Of a stretch of DNA of 64,000 bases, positions 10,518 through 20,150 are shown piece after piece; the first letter of the stretch is position 1, and each line of letters opens with the position of its first letter. The stretch is from Ilyonectria destructans (taxonomy: Eukaryota; Ascomycota; Sordariomycetes; Hypocreales; Nectriaceae): positions 3,906,001 through 3,970,000 of the forward strand of contig JAHEWK010000001.1 of the NCBI GenBank assembly GCA_020740775.1, written 5' to 3'. The notes under the pieces were generated by a model. It saw nothing but the letters and a program-made list of their open reading frames with translations, was not told where the DNA came from and searched no databases. A program made the position numbers and the translations under genes.

Positions 10518-12621
10518 TCAATCAAACTCGACCTCCACATGGTGTCCGCCAACTCGTTTTCCTTGATAGTGGATTATGAATTCGACGGTGCCACCTTCGC
10601 AAGTCATTTCGATGTCGTAACTGAGTTTACGGTAGACCTTTCCGACACTGTTCGTCCATGTTGGGAGCGATTCGAATGAGACTCTTTGGTTCCATTCTAT
10701 CTTGCACATGCGGCGCACAGTCGAGTCTTTTGTAGATGAAGGCGGCGAGGTTGACGAACACCAGATCTCCTCTCTGATGCCGGGACGAGGTTTGTCAAGA
10801 AGCCTGGAGTAGCTCTGAATAACTGGCTCCTTGTCACTCATGTTGTCACCCTAAAAACCGGTAAGCGCAATGGTCATGTCCCTGGGGTGATAAGAGATAC
10901 CTGGGTTAGGAACCAGTCCATTTGACTCTCTGCCATGTATTCGTATTCATCCTCATGCCAAACTTTGTCGCATTCCTGGTGCTCTCCCTCAACCCAGAAA
11001 GTATTATAGGTGGTCCCGTAGCTGATACGAGCAATCCTTGCTCCAACTGCACGTTAAGTTAAAGAAAAGACTCCTATTCAAGATGGCGTAGAAACTCACG
11101 GTTTGTTTCCTCCGCTTTGGAGAACGACGGATTTGTACTCAGCCTGCAGTTGATTGAAGAGGTACCGACTGCGTCCAAATCCACCAACAAGGATAATGTA
11201 CTACCACAGTTGGTCAATCCAGCTTACAGATAAAGAGACAGCATGACCTTTATACCTTCGGATAGGTTGAGTACTTTTTGATGACGGCTTGAACCTGGGC
11301 CCCAACTAGCTTCAGGATCTTGTTGACCACTGGTGAGAAAACGGACAAAATCTCTTCTCTAAAACCCTCCGTTAGCCGCCACCCTTGGGAAAAGAGCTTG
11401 AGTACCGCTTACGAGCTCAAGTCCATCGTTCTGCGTCGCTTGAAGCCCCCTGACTTCACACCACAACCTTCTGGAAGGTCAAATAGCCAAGTTCTTTGCT
11501 GGTTTTCGAATTGCGGCTTGATACCATGCTCCCATGCATCGTTCAAGATCTTCTTTTGCTCAGCTTTTTTCACTCCGTTCCATGCAGCTGGAGTCACTTT
11601 GCGCTTGATCAGGTTGATGAATTCTTCATCGAGGAACACCCCGCCACACAAACCCCCTTCGTCTGTTTAGTATATTGGGCATCAAAAGGAAGTTTAGATA
11701 CATACCGTCGCCTTTGACACACTCTTTGACCACGAAAGGATCAACTGATTCAATGACGTAGCTGATGAGATCCTTGGATGGAGTTAGTTTCGGATTGCGA
11801 TCGTCATCTGAAAATGCTTACAACTGTGCCTCCGCCGGCGTCGCAAACAACGATGGTATCTCCTGCCTGGAAACAAAATGTCAATACCTAGAAATATAAT
11901 GTTGCAAGCCAAATTTTCAAGAGCTAGGGCTCACCTTGGTGTTCGATCTTTTTGAAAGATCCTTGAGAGTAGCCAGGGCTGCTGCCTCTGGCTCTGAGAT
12001 GAAACGAAGCACTGTCTCGCCACAAGAGCGTTTGTCCAAAATGCCCGAGAGTTTGACCGCTCTCTTCATTCTCTGCTGTGCATAGTGTGGCCAGATAGCT
12101 GGCATGGTGACCACGACGTGGAATTTGCTACTTTGGAGCAAATCGGCTCCAAGAGAACGCTTGATGGTGTCAATGGAATGATTCCAGAGGTTTCGAAGAA
12201 AGCAACCAATGATCTCGGCCGGGTCTTTGTTAGCCACATTTCTGAGTCGTCGAGCTTCATGAAGTTGAGACGAAGCACAAACGTCTTTGGAGATGTCCTT
12301 TTCGTCCAGAAGTAATAGTTTGAACCACTTGAGTGCGTCCCTGTTTGGCGGTATGGAGTAACCCCACATTGTGGCTTGGTCTTGGCTTCCATAGAGAATC
12401 GAGGTGGGAGTCTTCTCCTTGTCCGAGCAGTGGTTGAATTCCGTATCCCAGTTGGTGACCTGTTCGATCTCGTCTGGTTGTCCCGAATATGCCCAAGCAA
12501 CACCTGAGAATCTGGCGACAAATCAGGACCAGAATGGTTCAGATAGAACAGTCAAAACTCACGTAGTGCCAAAGTCAATTCCAATGACTAGAATATCCTC
12601 TGTTCTTTGGTCGGAAGCCAT
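10518..12621 (-). CDS. Hsp70-like (actin-like ATPase domain) protein, nine exons
   Basis: Exons: 12621-12563, 12511-11935, 11866-11822, 11772-11706, 11662-11413, 11358-11256, 11200-11100, 11036-10901 and 10850-10518, giving 556 residues in frame. Seen in order: phosphate-1 motif GIDFGTTFSGVAW near the N-terminus; VVTMPAIW with SEPEAAALA; phosphate-2 VCDAGGGTV; and an adenosine-type motif ILVGGFGRSRYL. This is the expanded fungal Hsp70-like family, which has an HSP70/actin ATPase fold but a short, divergent C-terminal region and no EEVD tail; substrates are unknown. Oddity: relatives usually carry about 20 residues with a W..CRGAV-type motif between GGNKP and ARISYG; it is missing here, and the canonical CAG acceptor at 11047-11048 breaks frame, whereas an AAG acceptor 10 nt further on (exon from 11036) keeps it. 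That junction is the weak point. Confidence 0.82.
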
Positions 12622-13178
12622 GATGGCCTGGCTTCGAAATGCCCTCAGTCCCCGCGGTCAACGAATGCTGCAAAGGGAGTTGAGATAAGATCTGATGAGA
12701 TGCAGGGTGGTGGTTGCGAGTTGAGAAAAGCGAAAGTGAATGCTCGCGTTTCTTTGCTAATAATGCGAGGAGCCGAACAGGCAGCCACAGTGAATCACTG
12801 TCCACCAACATGCATGACCTGTTTGCTCAATCTCTAGTTTTTCAGCCTCATTTCAGTCTCCCCTCACCTTGGTGATTTATCTCATCTCTCTCCTGCATGC
12901 ATTCATCTGAGCGACTTGTCTCTTTCACGAGAACTCACCTCATCCCACACACGCTCTTTGCCAGAACCCAGCTACAGACGCATTCCCCTCTCAACCTTCC
13001 GCCTCTGGGATCTGGCGACATTTGGCCATCTTTCGATTATTGCACCAAACCATCACACTGGGTCATCTGTAGGTCAAATCTCCCAGAGAAGACAAGCCAA
13101 AGTCCATCGCCTGCTCAATAATATTAACTTCTTTGCTTAGGTACTTGGGGCTTCTTTGTCTACCTACTTTCTCAGGTA
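12622..13178. promoter_or_regulatory. Shared divergent promoter region
   Basis: The start codons of the Hsp70-like gene (minus) and the coiled-coil gene (plus) face away from each other across 557 bp, so this segment must contain both promoters. I see pyrimidine-rich tracts on the plus strand (about 12845-13000), as is usual before fungal transcription starts, but no clear TATA box or heat-shock element array. Confidence 0.55.
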
Positions 13179-14730
13179 ATGGAGTCTCAAGCGCAGGAAG
13201 CCTTGGCGGCGCCAACCAGCAACCAGCCCTACCCGTGGATGAAGAATGAGGAAGACGCCTTTATTGTCCCTTCTTCGAGTCCAAGCTCTACAGCAGCTCC
13301 GGCCAAGATGGAATTGAGTAGCCATGAGAACGAGGAGGGATTGCCTCGCCCATTCCCCCCTCCCAACGTCAATCACCGACATGGAGGGCATGAGGGCAAG
13401 TTTGAGCTTCCTAGAGACGAGAAAGTTGAATCGGTCGACGGGACTACTATGGAGACTTTTCTTGATGACCAAGAGCAGAAATCTGGCATGTCCCTTGGTA
13501 CATCCAACACTAAATCTGAGGTAGAAGCACCTAGTCTCATTGATCTAGTCAAGGATGGTTTCAACCAGATTACCGGCACTCTCAGTGCCTTGTCCAAACA
13601 AGTCCATGACCCAAAGAGCTCGGAGGAAATAGCCCGGATCAAAAAGCAGCTCGAGGATGCGACCGAGCAGAATCGTCAACTGTCTGCTGAGAACACAGCC
13701 CTGGAAATGATCATCGACAGCACGAACGAAAAGCTCAAGTATGCTACGGAGCGGAACCTTCGGTTGACGGCTACGCAAAAAGCCCTGACAATAAAACTTC
13801 AAAATACAAACTTGAAACTCGAGAGATCCCTCCAAGATCGGAACGCCCAACGGTGTAACGCCGATGGCGATGCATTGGCAGATTCGAAGAAGGCTACGGA
13901 TGACACCATCCAGAGCAAATGGAAGCAACTCGACTATAACATTCGCAGTCTGGCTCATTACTTGGCAGCATCGCCGCCGAAACACATCGCGGATAGTCCT
14001 TCAAAGGGGAGGTTTCGCCGCCTTCACCCTTCCTGGTGGAAATTCCTCGAGGATGATGACTTCAGAGAGCCCTTTTTGGAGTGCTATTTGTGGCATGTCG
14101 TCACGGACCAAGTCTTCAAAGCTTCCGGGAACATCTACGGTGGTCAAAGTACCATTCCCCGTTCCTTAAAATCTACACAAAATAAAATGATGGGTAAGAA
14201 ATCAATCCCCTGGCTCAATCCACGATACGCTAACTCCAATAGCGAGGGCTTTGGAATCCGAGCACTATGTCTCGTTGTGCTGGCGTGTGGCCAGATGGCG
14301 TGCTCAAGGCTCAGCCCTGTTTGAAGAACTTCGGGATAACAACGAGAAGCAGCTCAACGATGTCATCTCGGCCGAAACTCGTTTACTTCGACCATTTTGG
14401 AGCGAAAAGCCTGGAAGTTCGGACAGATCGGAAGTTAAAACATGGGATGAGATGAAAGGTATCCTAGAAGGTGCCTTGGAGCTCGACCGCCTGCTTATGG
14501 GGTCCAAGGCTATCTTTAAGGCTTGCTGGGAAATTTACTTCCAGAAAACAGCCGACCGAATCCGATACAGCCCGGACAAAATGGACGTGGTTGCGTCGAA
14601 CCATCCAATTTCGGCACGGAGCCAAGTGACATTCTTCACATCGCCAGTTCTCGCCAAGGTGGGCAATGCCGATGGCCAGAACTATGACAAGGTTGCGGTG
14701 CTTGTCAAGGCATCTGTCGTGTGCGATTAG
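13179..14730 (+). CDS. Uncharacterised coiled-coil protein
   Basis: Exons 13179-14193 and 14243-14730 (GTAAGA...TAG, 49-nt intron) encode 500 residues. I do not recognise a named domain. Seen: an acidic, low-complexity N-terminus (about 1-110); a heptad-rich coiled coil from about 130 to 220 (many E, Q, K with L at regular spacing); then a globular Trp-rich part with SWWKFLEDDDFREPF and CYLWHVVTDQVF, followed by LCWRVARWRAQGSALFEELRDNN. Such tails occur in lineage-specific hypothetical proteins of sordariomycetes (recollection, not checked). No signal peptide or membrane segment is visible, so a cytosolic or nuclear location is likely. It is transcribed away from the Hsp70-like gene, and co-regulation is possible but unproven. 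The first ATG of the ORF is used; the codon follows TCAGGTA, so a leader intron ending just upstream cannot be excluded. Confidence 0.75.
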
Positions 14731-15209
14731 GATAGGAGTTGGTACTTTACTTTGTTCCAGGGTTTCGGACACTTCGAGGGTCAAAGATGAATTGGGTCTG
14801 CAAATGGTAATATGACCCGTCACTGCGGGATTTCGCTCCAGTTCATGATCAGTTCTTATTATTAGACAGCAGGTTTCGTATCACATTGACTGCTATTTGC
14901 TTCAGTTGTCAAGTACTGTTTAAGATCCAATGCTTGTGATTTGAAAAGTGACTAAAGATACCTATTACATATTAAACCATCCCATGCGGAACCCATAATG
15001 GATATGTATGTCTCTGTATACCCAAGCTTATCATCCCCAAATTACCACCCCTCCATATCCTCCTCTATGTCGCCTAGACTCCGTCCCGCTATGTATATGA
15101 GTAAGTCGCGCCCAGATTAAGAATTAAGTGTTTTGAACACATCGTCCCCTTCGCAAAAGTCTACAAATCAGGTGTTGAAACACCGTGCTCGAGAAAGCGA
15201 CTTCTCAGC
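14731..15209. other. Intergenic spacer, convergent 3' ends
   Basis: This is the 3' region of two converging genes. It is moderately AT-rich and has no ORF of note; nothing else is visible. Confidence 0.6.
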
Positions 15210-18200
15210 TTAGATATCGATGCTGAGGTTGAGGAGAGAGTTATCATCTTCGTCCTGGTGAGAAGTAGGCATGTCCGAGTGCCAGGCGTCCTCGCTGGGC
15301 GAGCCGCAGGTCAGGTCGTACCAGACATCGGACTGGGAGGAGTCGAGCTCGCGGACAGACTTGGAAATGGGCAGGCCATAAAGGGCACAACGGGGAGCGC
15401 CAGCGCTGTTGGTGTAGTAGCGGTAGGACTGGCAGCCACGAGTGGTTTGGAGAGCGCTCTGTAAAGTGGAATCCAAGGTCAGTCATCTGGTTGTTAGGGG
15501 CGGAAGTTGGAGGGCTTCACTTACGTTACAGAACTGGTAGCAACCCTCGAGCGAGACAGGTACACCGGTACGCTCCTCAATGAACTCAGAGATGAAGTAG
15601 GTGCTCGCAGGCGTTCCGTGCACGCCACAATAAGCGGTGTCCTTGCTAGGAGAACCAGACTGCACAGTGTGTTCGCAGATGGTCTCCTTGGCAGGCAGGG
15701 GATAAGTGGTGGTGGTGTTCAAAACGGCGGTGGAGACGGGAACCATGGAGGTGTCAATAACAGGGGTCTCGGAGGTCTCGGAGGCCGAAGTCGTGGTGGA
15801 AGAAGAGAAGAAAGGAGTCACGCTGACAGGCTCCGAGGTGGTAGTCTCGTCGCAAGGCTCAGTGCTCGAAGAGGAGGGTGAGGAAGCAGTTGCGTTACCA
15901 GGAACAACGGTGCTAGTCCAGGTAGTAGTAGTGTCATCATCGCAGGGCTCCGTGGAAGAAAGGGTGGTGCTGTTGCTGAACGGGAGGATAGACACGACAG
16001 ACGCGGTCGATGTGGGGGTCGTCATGTCGTCGTCGCAAGGGGTTGTGGCGGTGATGTTGCTGACGACAGTTGAGGAGGTCATTGGGGTGGTGGTCTCGTC
16101 ATCACAGGGCTCGGTGGACTCATGACGCTTCGTGTTGGGGGCGGTCATGCTGTAGTTGGCGAAAGGAACAGGAGTGAAGACGATGACTGGGGGTTCGCTA
16201 GCGGAGGTTACAGATGAGGTCTCATCATCGCAAGGCTCGGTGGATGCGGCAGGCGTCGTGTAAGGAGTGCTAAAGTTTCCAACAGAGACAGGCGTGAAGG
16301 TAACGGGATCCTCGCTAGTGGCGGTGGAAGATGTGGTCTGGTTGAAGTAAGGCTTGGGAGACTCAGAGGGCTGCACGTAAGTGGTAGAGTTGCCGAAAGG
16401 GAGAGTGTAGAGAGGAGCTGAGTGGCTAGTAGGAGTCGTGGATGCGGTGCTGTTGTCGCAAGATTCAGTCGAGGTGGCGGGTGTAGTCTGAGGAGTGCTG
16501 AAGCTTCCAACGGAGACGGGCGTAAAGAGACTGGGGTCCTCGCTGGTGAGTGTCGCAGATGTAGTCCGGTTGTGGTAAGGCTTGGGAGACTCATAAGGCT
16601 TCACGTAAGTGTTGGAGTTGCCGAAAGGAAGAGTGTAGAGAGGGGCGGAGTGGCTAGTAGGAGTAGCAGATGTGCTCTGGTTATAGTAAGGCTTGGGAGA
16701 CTCGGAGGGCTTCACATAAGTGTTGGAGTTGCCGAAAGGGAGAGTGTAAAGTGGAGCGGGCTGGCTGGTGGGAGTCGCATATGTGCTCTGGTTGTGATAG
16801 GGCATGGGGGACTCAGAGGGCTTCACATAAGTGTTGGAGTTACCGAAGGGAAGGGTGTAGAGCGGAGCGGGCTGGCTAGGAGTCGCAGATCTGCTCTGGT
16901 TGTAATAAGGCTTGGGGGACTCAGAGGGCTCCGGGTAAGTCGTCTTGGAGTCGCCAAAGGGAAGGGTGTAGATGGGAGCGGGGCGGGTAGTAGGGGTCGC
17001 AGATGAAGTCTTGTCGTCGTCGCGCTTAGAGGACTCGACAGGAGTTGTGCGAGGAGTGCTGTAGTTGCCAACCACGCCAGGCGTATAGCGACCGGGATCC
17101 GCGCTGGTAGGAGTCGCAGATGAGGTATCATCATCGCAAGGCTCAGTGGACTCGGCGGGCTTCAACTCAGGCGTCGTGTAAGTGGTGTTGGAGTCGCCGA
17201 AGGGAAGGGTGTAGAGAGCATGAGGCTGGCTAGAAGGAGTGGCAGTCGAAGTCTCGTTGTCGCAAGGCTCGGTGGAAGCGACAGGCGTAGCGTGAGGAGT
17301 GCTGAAGTTGCCGGTGGAATTAGGCGTAACGATGCCAGGCTCTCCGCTGGCGGAAGTCTCGTCGTCGCAATCCGAGGTAGGCGAAACGTGAGTGCTCAGA
17401 GTGGTCGACCAGAGAGAGAGATCCGTGTAATGAGGAGGGCGGCCTGTCTCGTTGGCGGGGAACAAGGGATCATCCGTGCAGGGCTCTTCGGTGTCGGTGT
17501 GGTACGCATCGGTGTGGTACACTCCAGTGTGAGCGGTGCGAGTAGAAAGCGAGTGCAACATGGTCGAGTTCATGGGGTACAGGGGATCGTCCGGGCAAGG
17601 CTCGGTCTCGGTGCTGTAGTGCTCTTCCACGATAGTGGCCGTCTTGGGTCCGGTGTACCCGGGCGCAGTCTCATCATCACAATCCGTCGAGACACTCGAG
17701 AGATGGGCGGAAGCCTTGGTGTTGTGGGTGGTAGCAGACTCATCGTCATAGGGCTCATCGGTGTAAGTGAAGTTAGACGTGGCGGTGATGAAAACGGTAA
17801 TGTCGATGGTGGTAGTGGAGACGAAAAGGCTAGCAGTGGGGCATCCGATAGTCGCCACGGAGGTGTCGCCGAAGAGAATGGTCTCAGTGTTGGGATGAGA
17901 GCTCGTCGAAATGGACGTGTTGGTGATGTTGTAGAGATTGGGGTCGGGGAAGTAAGAAGGCGGAGGTGCGTAAGCGTCCGAGTCGGCGCGAGCGGCTACT
18001 CGGGGCCTAAAGACTCGGGGGCCTCTGACTTCTCTCGCATCTCGAGGCACTGCGGTCTCTGATCTGATCTGTCCGAGTTGTTAGTCATGCCGTGGTTAAT
18101 GGCAAGTTAAAGGCGCTGGCTCATACCTTGTTGAACTCGGTGCCCTTGGGAGCAGCCTGAGCAGCTGTCACGAGGAGCCCGACAGCGCCGATAAGCGTGT

Positions 18201-18210
18201 GCACAAGCAT
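15210..18210 (-). CDS. Secreted modular Ser/Thr-rich repeat protein (mucin-like), Cys-rich C-terminus
   Basis: Exons 18210-18127, 18068-15525 and 15458-15210 give 958 residues. Exon 1 encodes a signal peptide (MLVHTLIGAVGLLVTAAQAA). The long second exon is over 700 residues of Ser/Thr/Pro-rich sequence made of two alternating modules. Module A is 37 residues (core APLYTLPFGNSNTYVKPSES, then PYxNQ-STSATPTS) and occurs at least three times in direct tandem with 111-bp periodicity. Module B has TPVSVGxFSTPxTTP followed by STEPCDDETSS. The acidic motif EPCDDE or EPCDNE recurs more than ten times. The last 130 residues or so form a separate Cys-rich domain (CEHTVQS, TAYCGVHGTPASTYF, GCYQFCN, GCQSYRYY, DLTCGSP), resembling small PAN/apple-like folds in spacing, but that is not certain. 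There is no GPI tail. It is probably a heavily O-glycosylated wall or matrix protein. Repeat-length variation between strains is expected. Confidence 0.85.
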
Positions 18211-19118
18211 TGTGAAATTAGTGTATTAGCAAGTAGTAAAGAAGGAGTTGATCAGCCGGGTAAATAAAGAGGCCGTCGCGGGAGAGGAGGCGGAGGAGGA
18301 GATGGAGGAGGAGATGCTGTTGAGAGTGATGGTGAGAATATGCCATTGGGGACGACTCCCATCATCTTATATATCGACATGATCGTTTCTCCAGGGAAGC
18401 CGCCGATGGGGCCATTCGATATTCAGGGACGAGTATTGGCGGTTGTGAAGGGCGTTTATCGACGAGGGAGCCTCCTAGAAGTTGAACCCTGCGAAGGGTT
18501 GACGGATTCTGGGGCAGATATATTGCAAGGGAGTCAACCATTAATATACACATAGGAAGATCCTTTTTACAAGGGCGGGAAAAGCAAAAATTGAAGAGAG
18601 GAGCGGCCCGAACAGGGTGAGAGACAGAGTGGGTTCTATTATCGATTTGTCTCGATACTAAAAACAATGAGGCTCGTGATTCGTGGAAACCTTTGGCAGG
18701 GACAATGCGGAGATGATGCAAAGACGACGCAAGAGATGCATAGGTAGTGCAGACAAGTGCAGACAAGTGCAGAGAGGTGCAGTGAAATGCAGTAAGTGTG
18801 TGTGTATGCAATGCCATAGAGAGTGTGTGATTCGTCTTTAAAGTACAAAAAGTGCACCGCCAATTCAATTGGGGTGAAGTCCGTAATATTGGACCAATGC
18901 AGATGTGCAGGAGAGGGTATCAAAACAGGGTCACGCAACGCCGCCGTGGCCCTTTGCCAACGAAAACCATATGCATATGCTGAAAATCCATGAACAGTCC
19001 GCCGTCCGTGATGCATCCGTAGTAAATAAGTCCTTGTCCAGTGTGGCCGCGCTTCAAGCGAGGCTGTTGTGGAGAAACCTGGCCATTGAGGCGCTAGTCG
19101 TGTCTCATCGCTCGCTCT
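18211..19118. other. Promoter region plus minisatellite
   Basis: The left part is the upstream region of the secreted repeat-protein gene. A degenerate direct repeat with the unit AGTGCAGACA lies at about 18745-18795 (roughly five units, the last ones diverged). Otherwise there is no coding signal. Confidence 0.55.
18367..18374 (-). promoter_or_regulatory. TATA-like box upstream of the repeat-protein gene
   Basis: On the minus strand the sequence ATATATAA lies about 155 bp upstream of the ATG at 18210, in otherwise GC-rich DNA. Position and sequence fit a TATA element; no transcript start is known. Confidence 0.5.
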
Positions 19119-20150
19119 TCAGTCCTCCCAGATGGTCTCAAGATCGAGATCACCTCTCCGCTCAGCTCCACAGACGCTCCAGCGCTTCCGCTTGTCCCTG
19201 GAGCCAAAGCCCATAGTTCGGCCCCGGGCCACGTCCAAGCTGCTCCGCCCCTTTGATTCGGAGGATTCACCTCCTTCTGCGGCATCCGCGGCGGCCTTGA
19301 GTTGAGCGATTCGTTCGGCTTCCAGCGCCGCCTCCTCCGCATCGGGCGTGTCGGGGATGGTCTCCAAACTAGAGATGCTAGGGCTGCGAGATCTCGTAGA
19401 TGTCGGGGTGGAAGGCACAGAGGAGAATGCAGTTCCATAGCTGCCCGAGAGGGCGTCGTAACCCCGGAAGGAAGAAGTCGATGAGAGTGAGGATGATGAG
19501 AAGGAGGACGATGAGATGGAGGACGATGGGGTGGAGGGATATGTCATCAATGACCCAGTGCTCGAATGGGTGACAGTGCGGAGAGGGGATGAAGGTCGTC
19601 GCAGCCGGGCAGGAGTGCTAGTCGAAACGCCAAAGATGGGGGAGCTGCTCCTCCTCTCGCCATGCCGTCGCTCAGGCTCAAGGACCGAGGCTCGGACGGG
19701 CGAGGTTGGGGGGAAGGACTCGTCCGTGGGCTTTCGCGGGGGACGGACGCGGCTCGGGGAGCCCGAGGGACTGGCGGGCCGGTGTTGCTGGGGCGAATAG
19801 AGGATATGACCGGAGCCGTTGACGCCAGGCATCGACTGGGTGCGTGACATGGGAGGTGCGAGGCTCGTGGTGGAGCGGGATCGCGAGTGGGAACCTGAGA
19901 GCGGGGAGGCGTTTCGCGGGCGGTATGGAATGAAGGTGGAGGCGGCCCACGAGGGCGAGGCGGGAGAGGCAGGCGAGGTCGGACTAGGATCGGTGCTGCG
20001 TCTCAGCGACGAGGGCTTGCGGAGGACGTCAATGTCGAGGGTCGAGAGCGTCTTTGGGTTGTGAATGCGAAGCGCAGGGGCCAGAGGAGTCGAGGGCACT
20101 GGCGAGGGCCGAAACTCCTCCATCCGCTCCGTCTCAGGAACGGGCTCCAT
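19119..20150 (-). CDS. Ser/Pro-rich hypothetical protein
   Basis: A single exon encodes 343 residues from the ATG at 20150 (the frame remains open upstream but only through a non-ATG codon). No enzyme domain is visible. The N-terminal two thirds are disordered-looking, rich in S, P, T and R with repeated SPxSP and RSxS clusters, plausible phosphorylation sites. The C-terminus is different and looks conserved: an acidic/Ala helix (DAEEAALEAERIAQLKAAAD), then basic KRKRWSVCGAE and a final RRGDLDLETIWED. This C-terminal signature recurs in hypothetical, often basic proline-rich, proteins of sordariomycetes as far as I recall. There is no signal peptide or membrane segment. A scaffold or signalling target is conceivable, but no function is assigned. 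Confidence 0.78.
   Translation of the reverse strand: MEPVPETERMEEFRPSPVPSTPLAPALRIHNPKTLSTLDIDVLRKPSSLRRSTDPSPTSPASPASPSWAASTFIPYRPRNASPLSGSHSRSRSTTSLAPPMSRTQSMPGVNGSGHILYSPQQHRPASPSGSPSRVRPPRKPTDESFPPTSPVRASVLEPERRHGERRSSSPIFGVSTSTPARLRRPSSPLRTVTHSSTGSLMTYPSTPSSSISSSSFSSSSLSSTSSFRGYDALSGSYGTAFSSVPSTPTSTRSRSPSISSLETIPDTPDAEEAALEAERIAQLKAAADAAEGGESSESKGRSSLDVARGRTMGFGSRDKRKRWSVCGAERRGDLDLETIWED

Noticed and set aside
15500..17400. Repeats suggestive of a CRISPR or satellite array
   Set aside because: The periodicity is 111 bp, in frame, and encodes the protein repeat modules of a eukaryotic secreted protein.
17220..18062. 280-residue plus-strand ORF over the repeat-protein gene
   Set aside because: Antisense of the Ser/Thr-rich exon; its composition (Gly, Arg, Val) mirrors the codon bias of the real frame.
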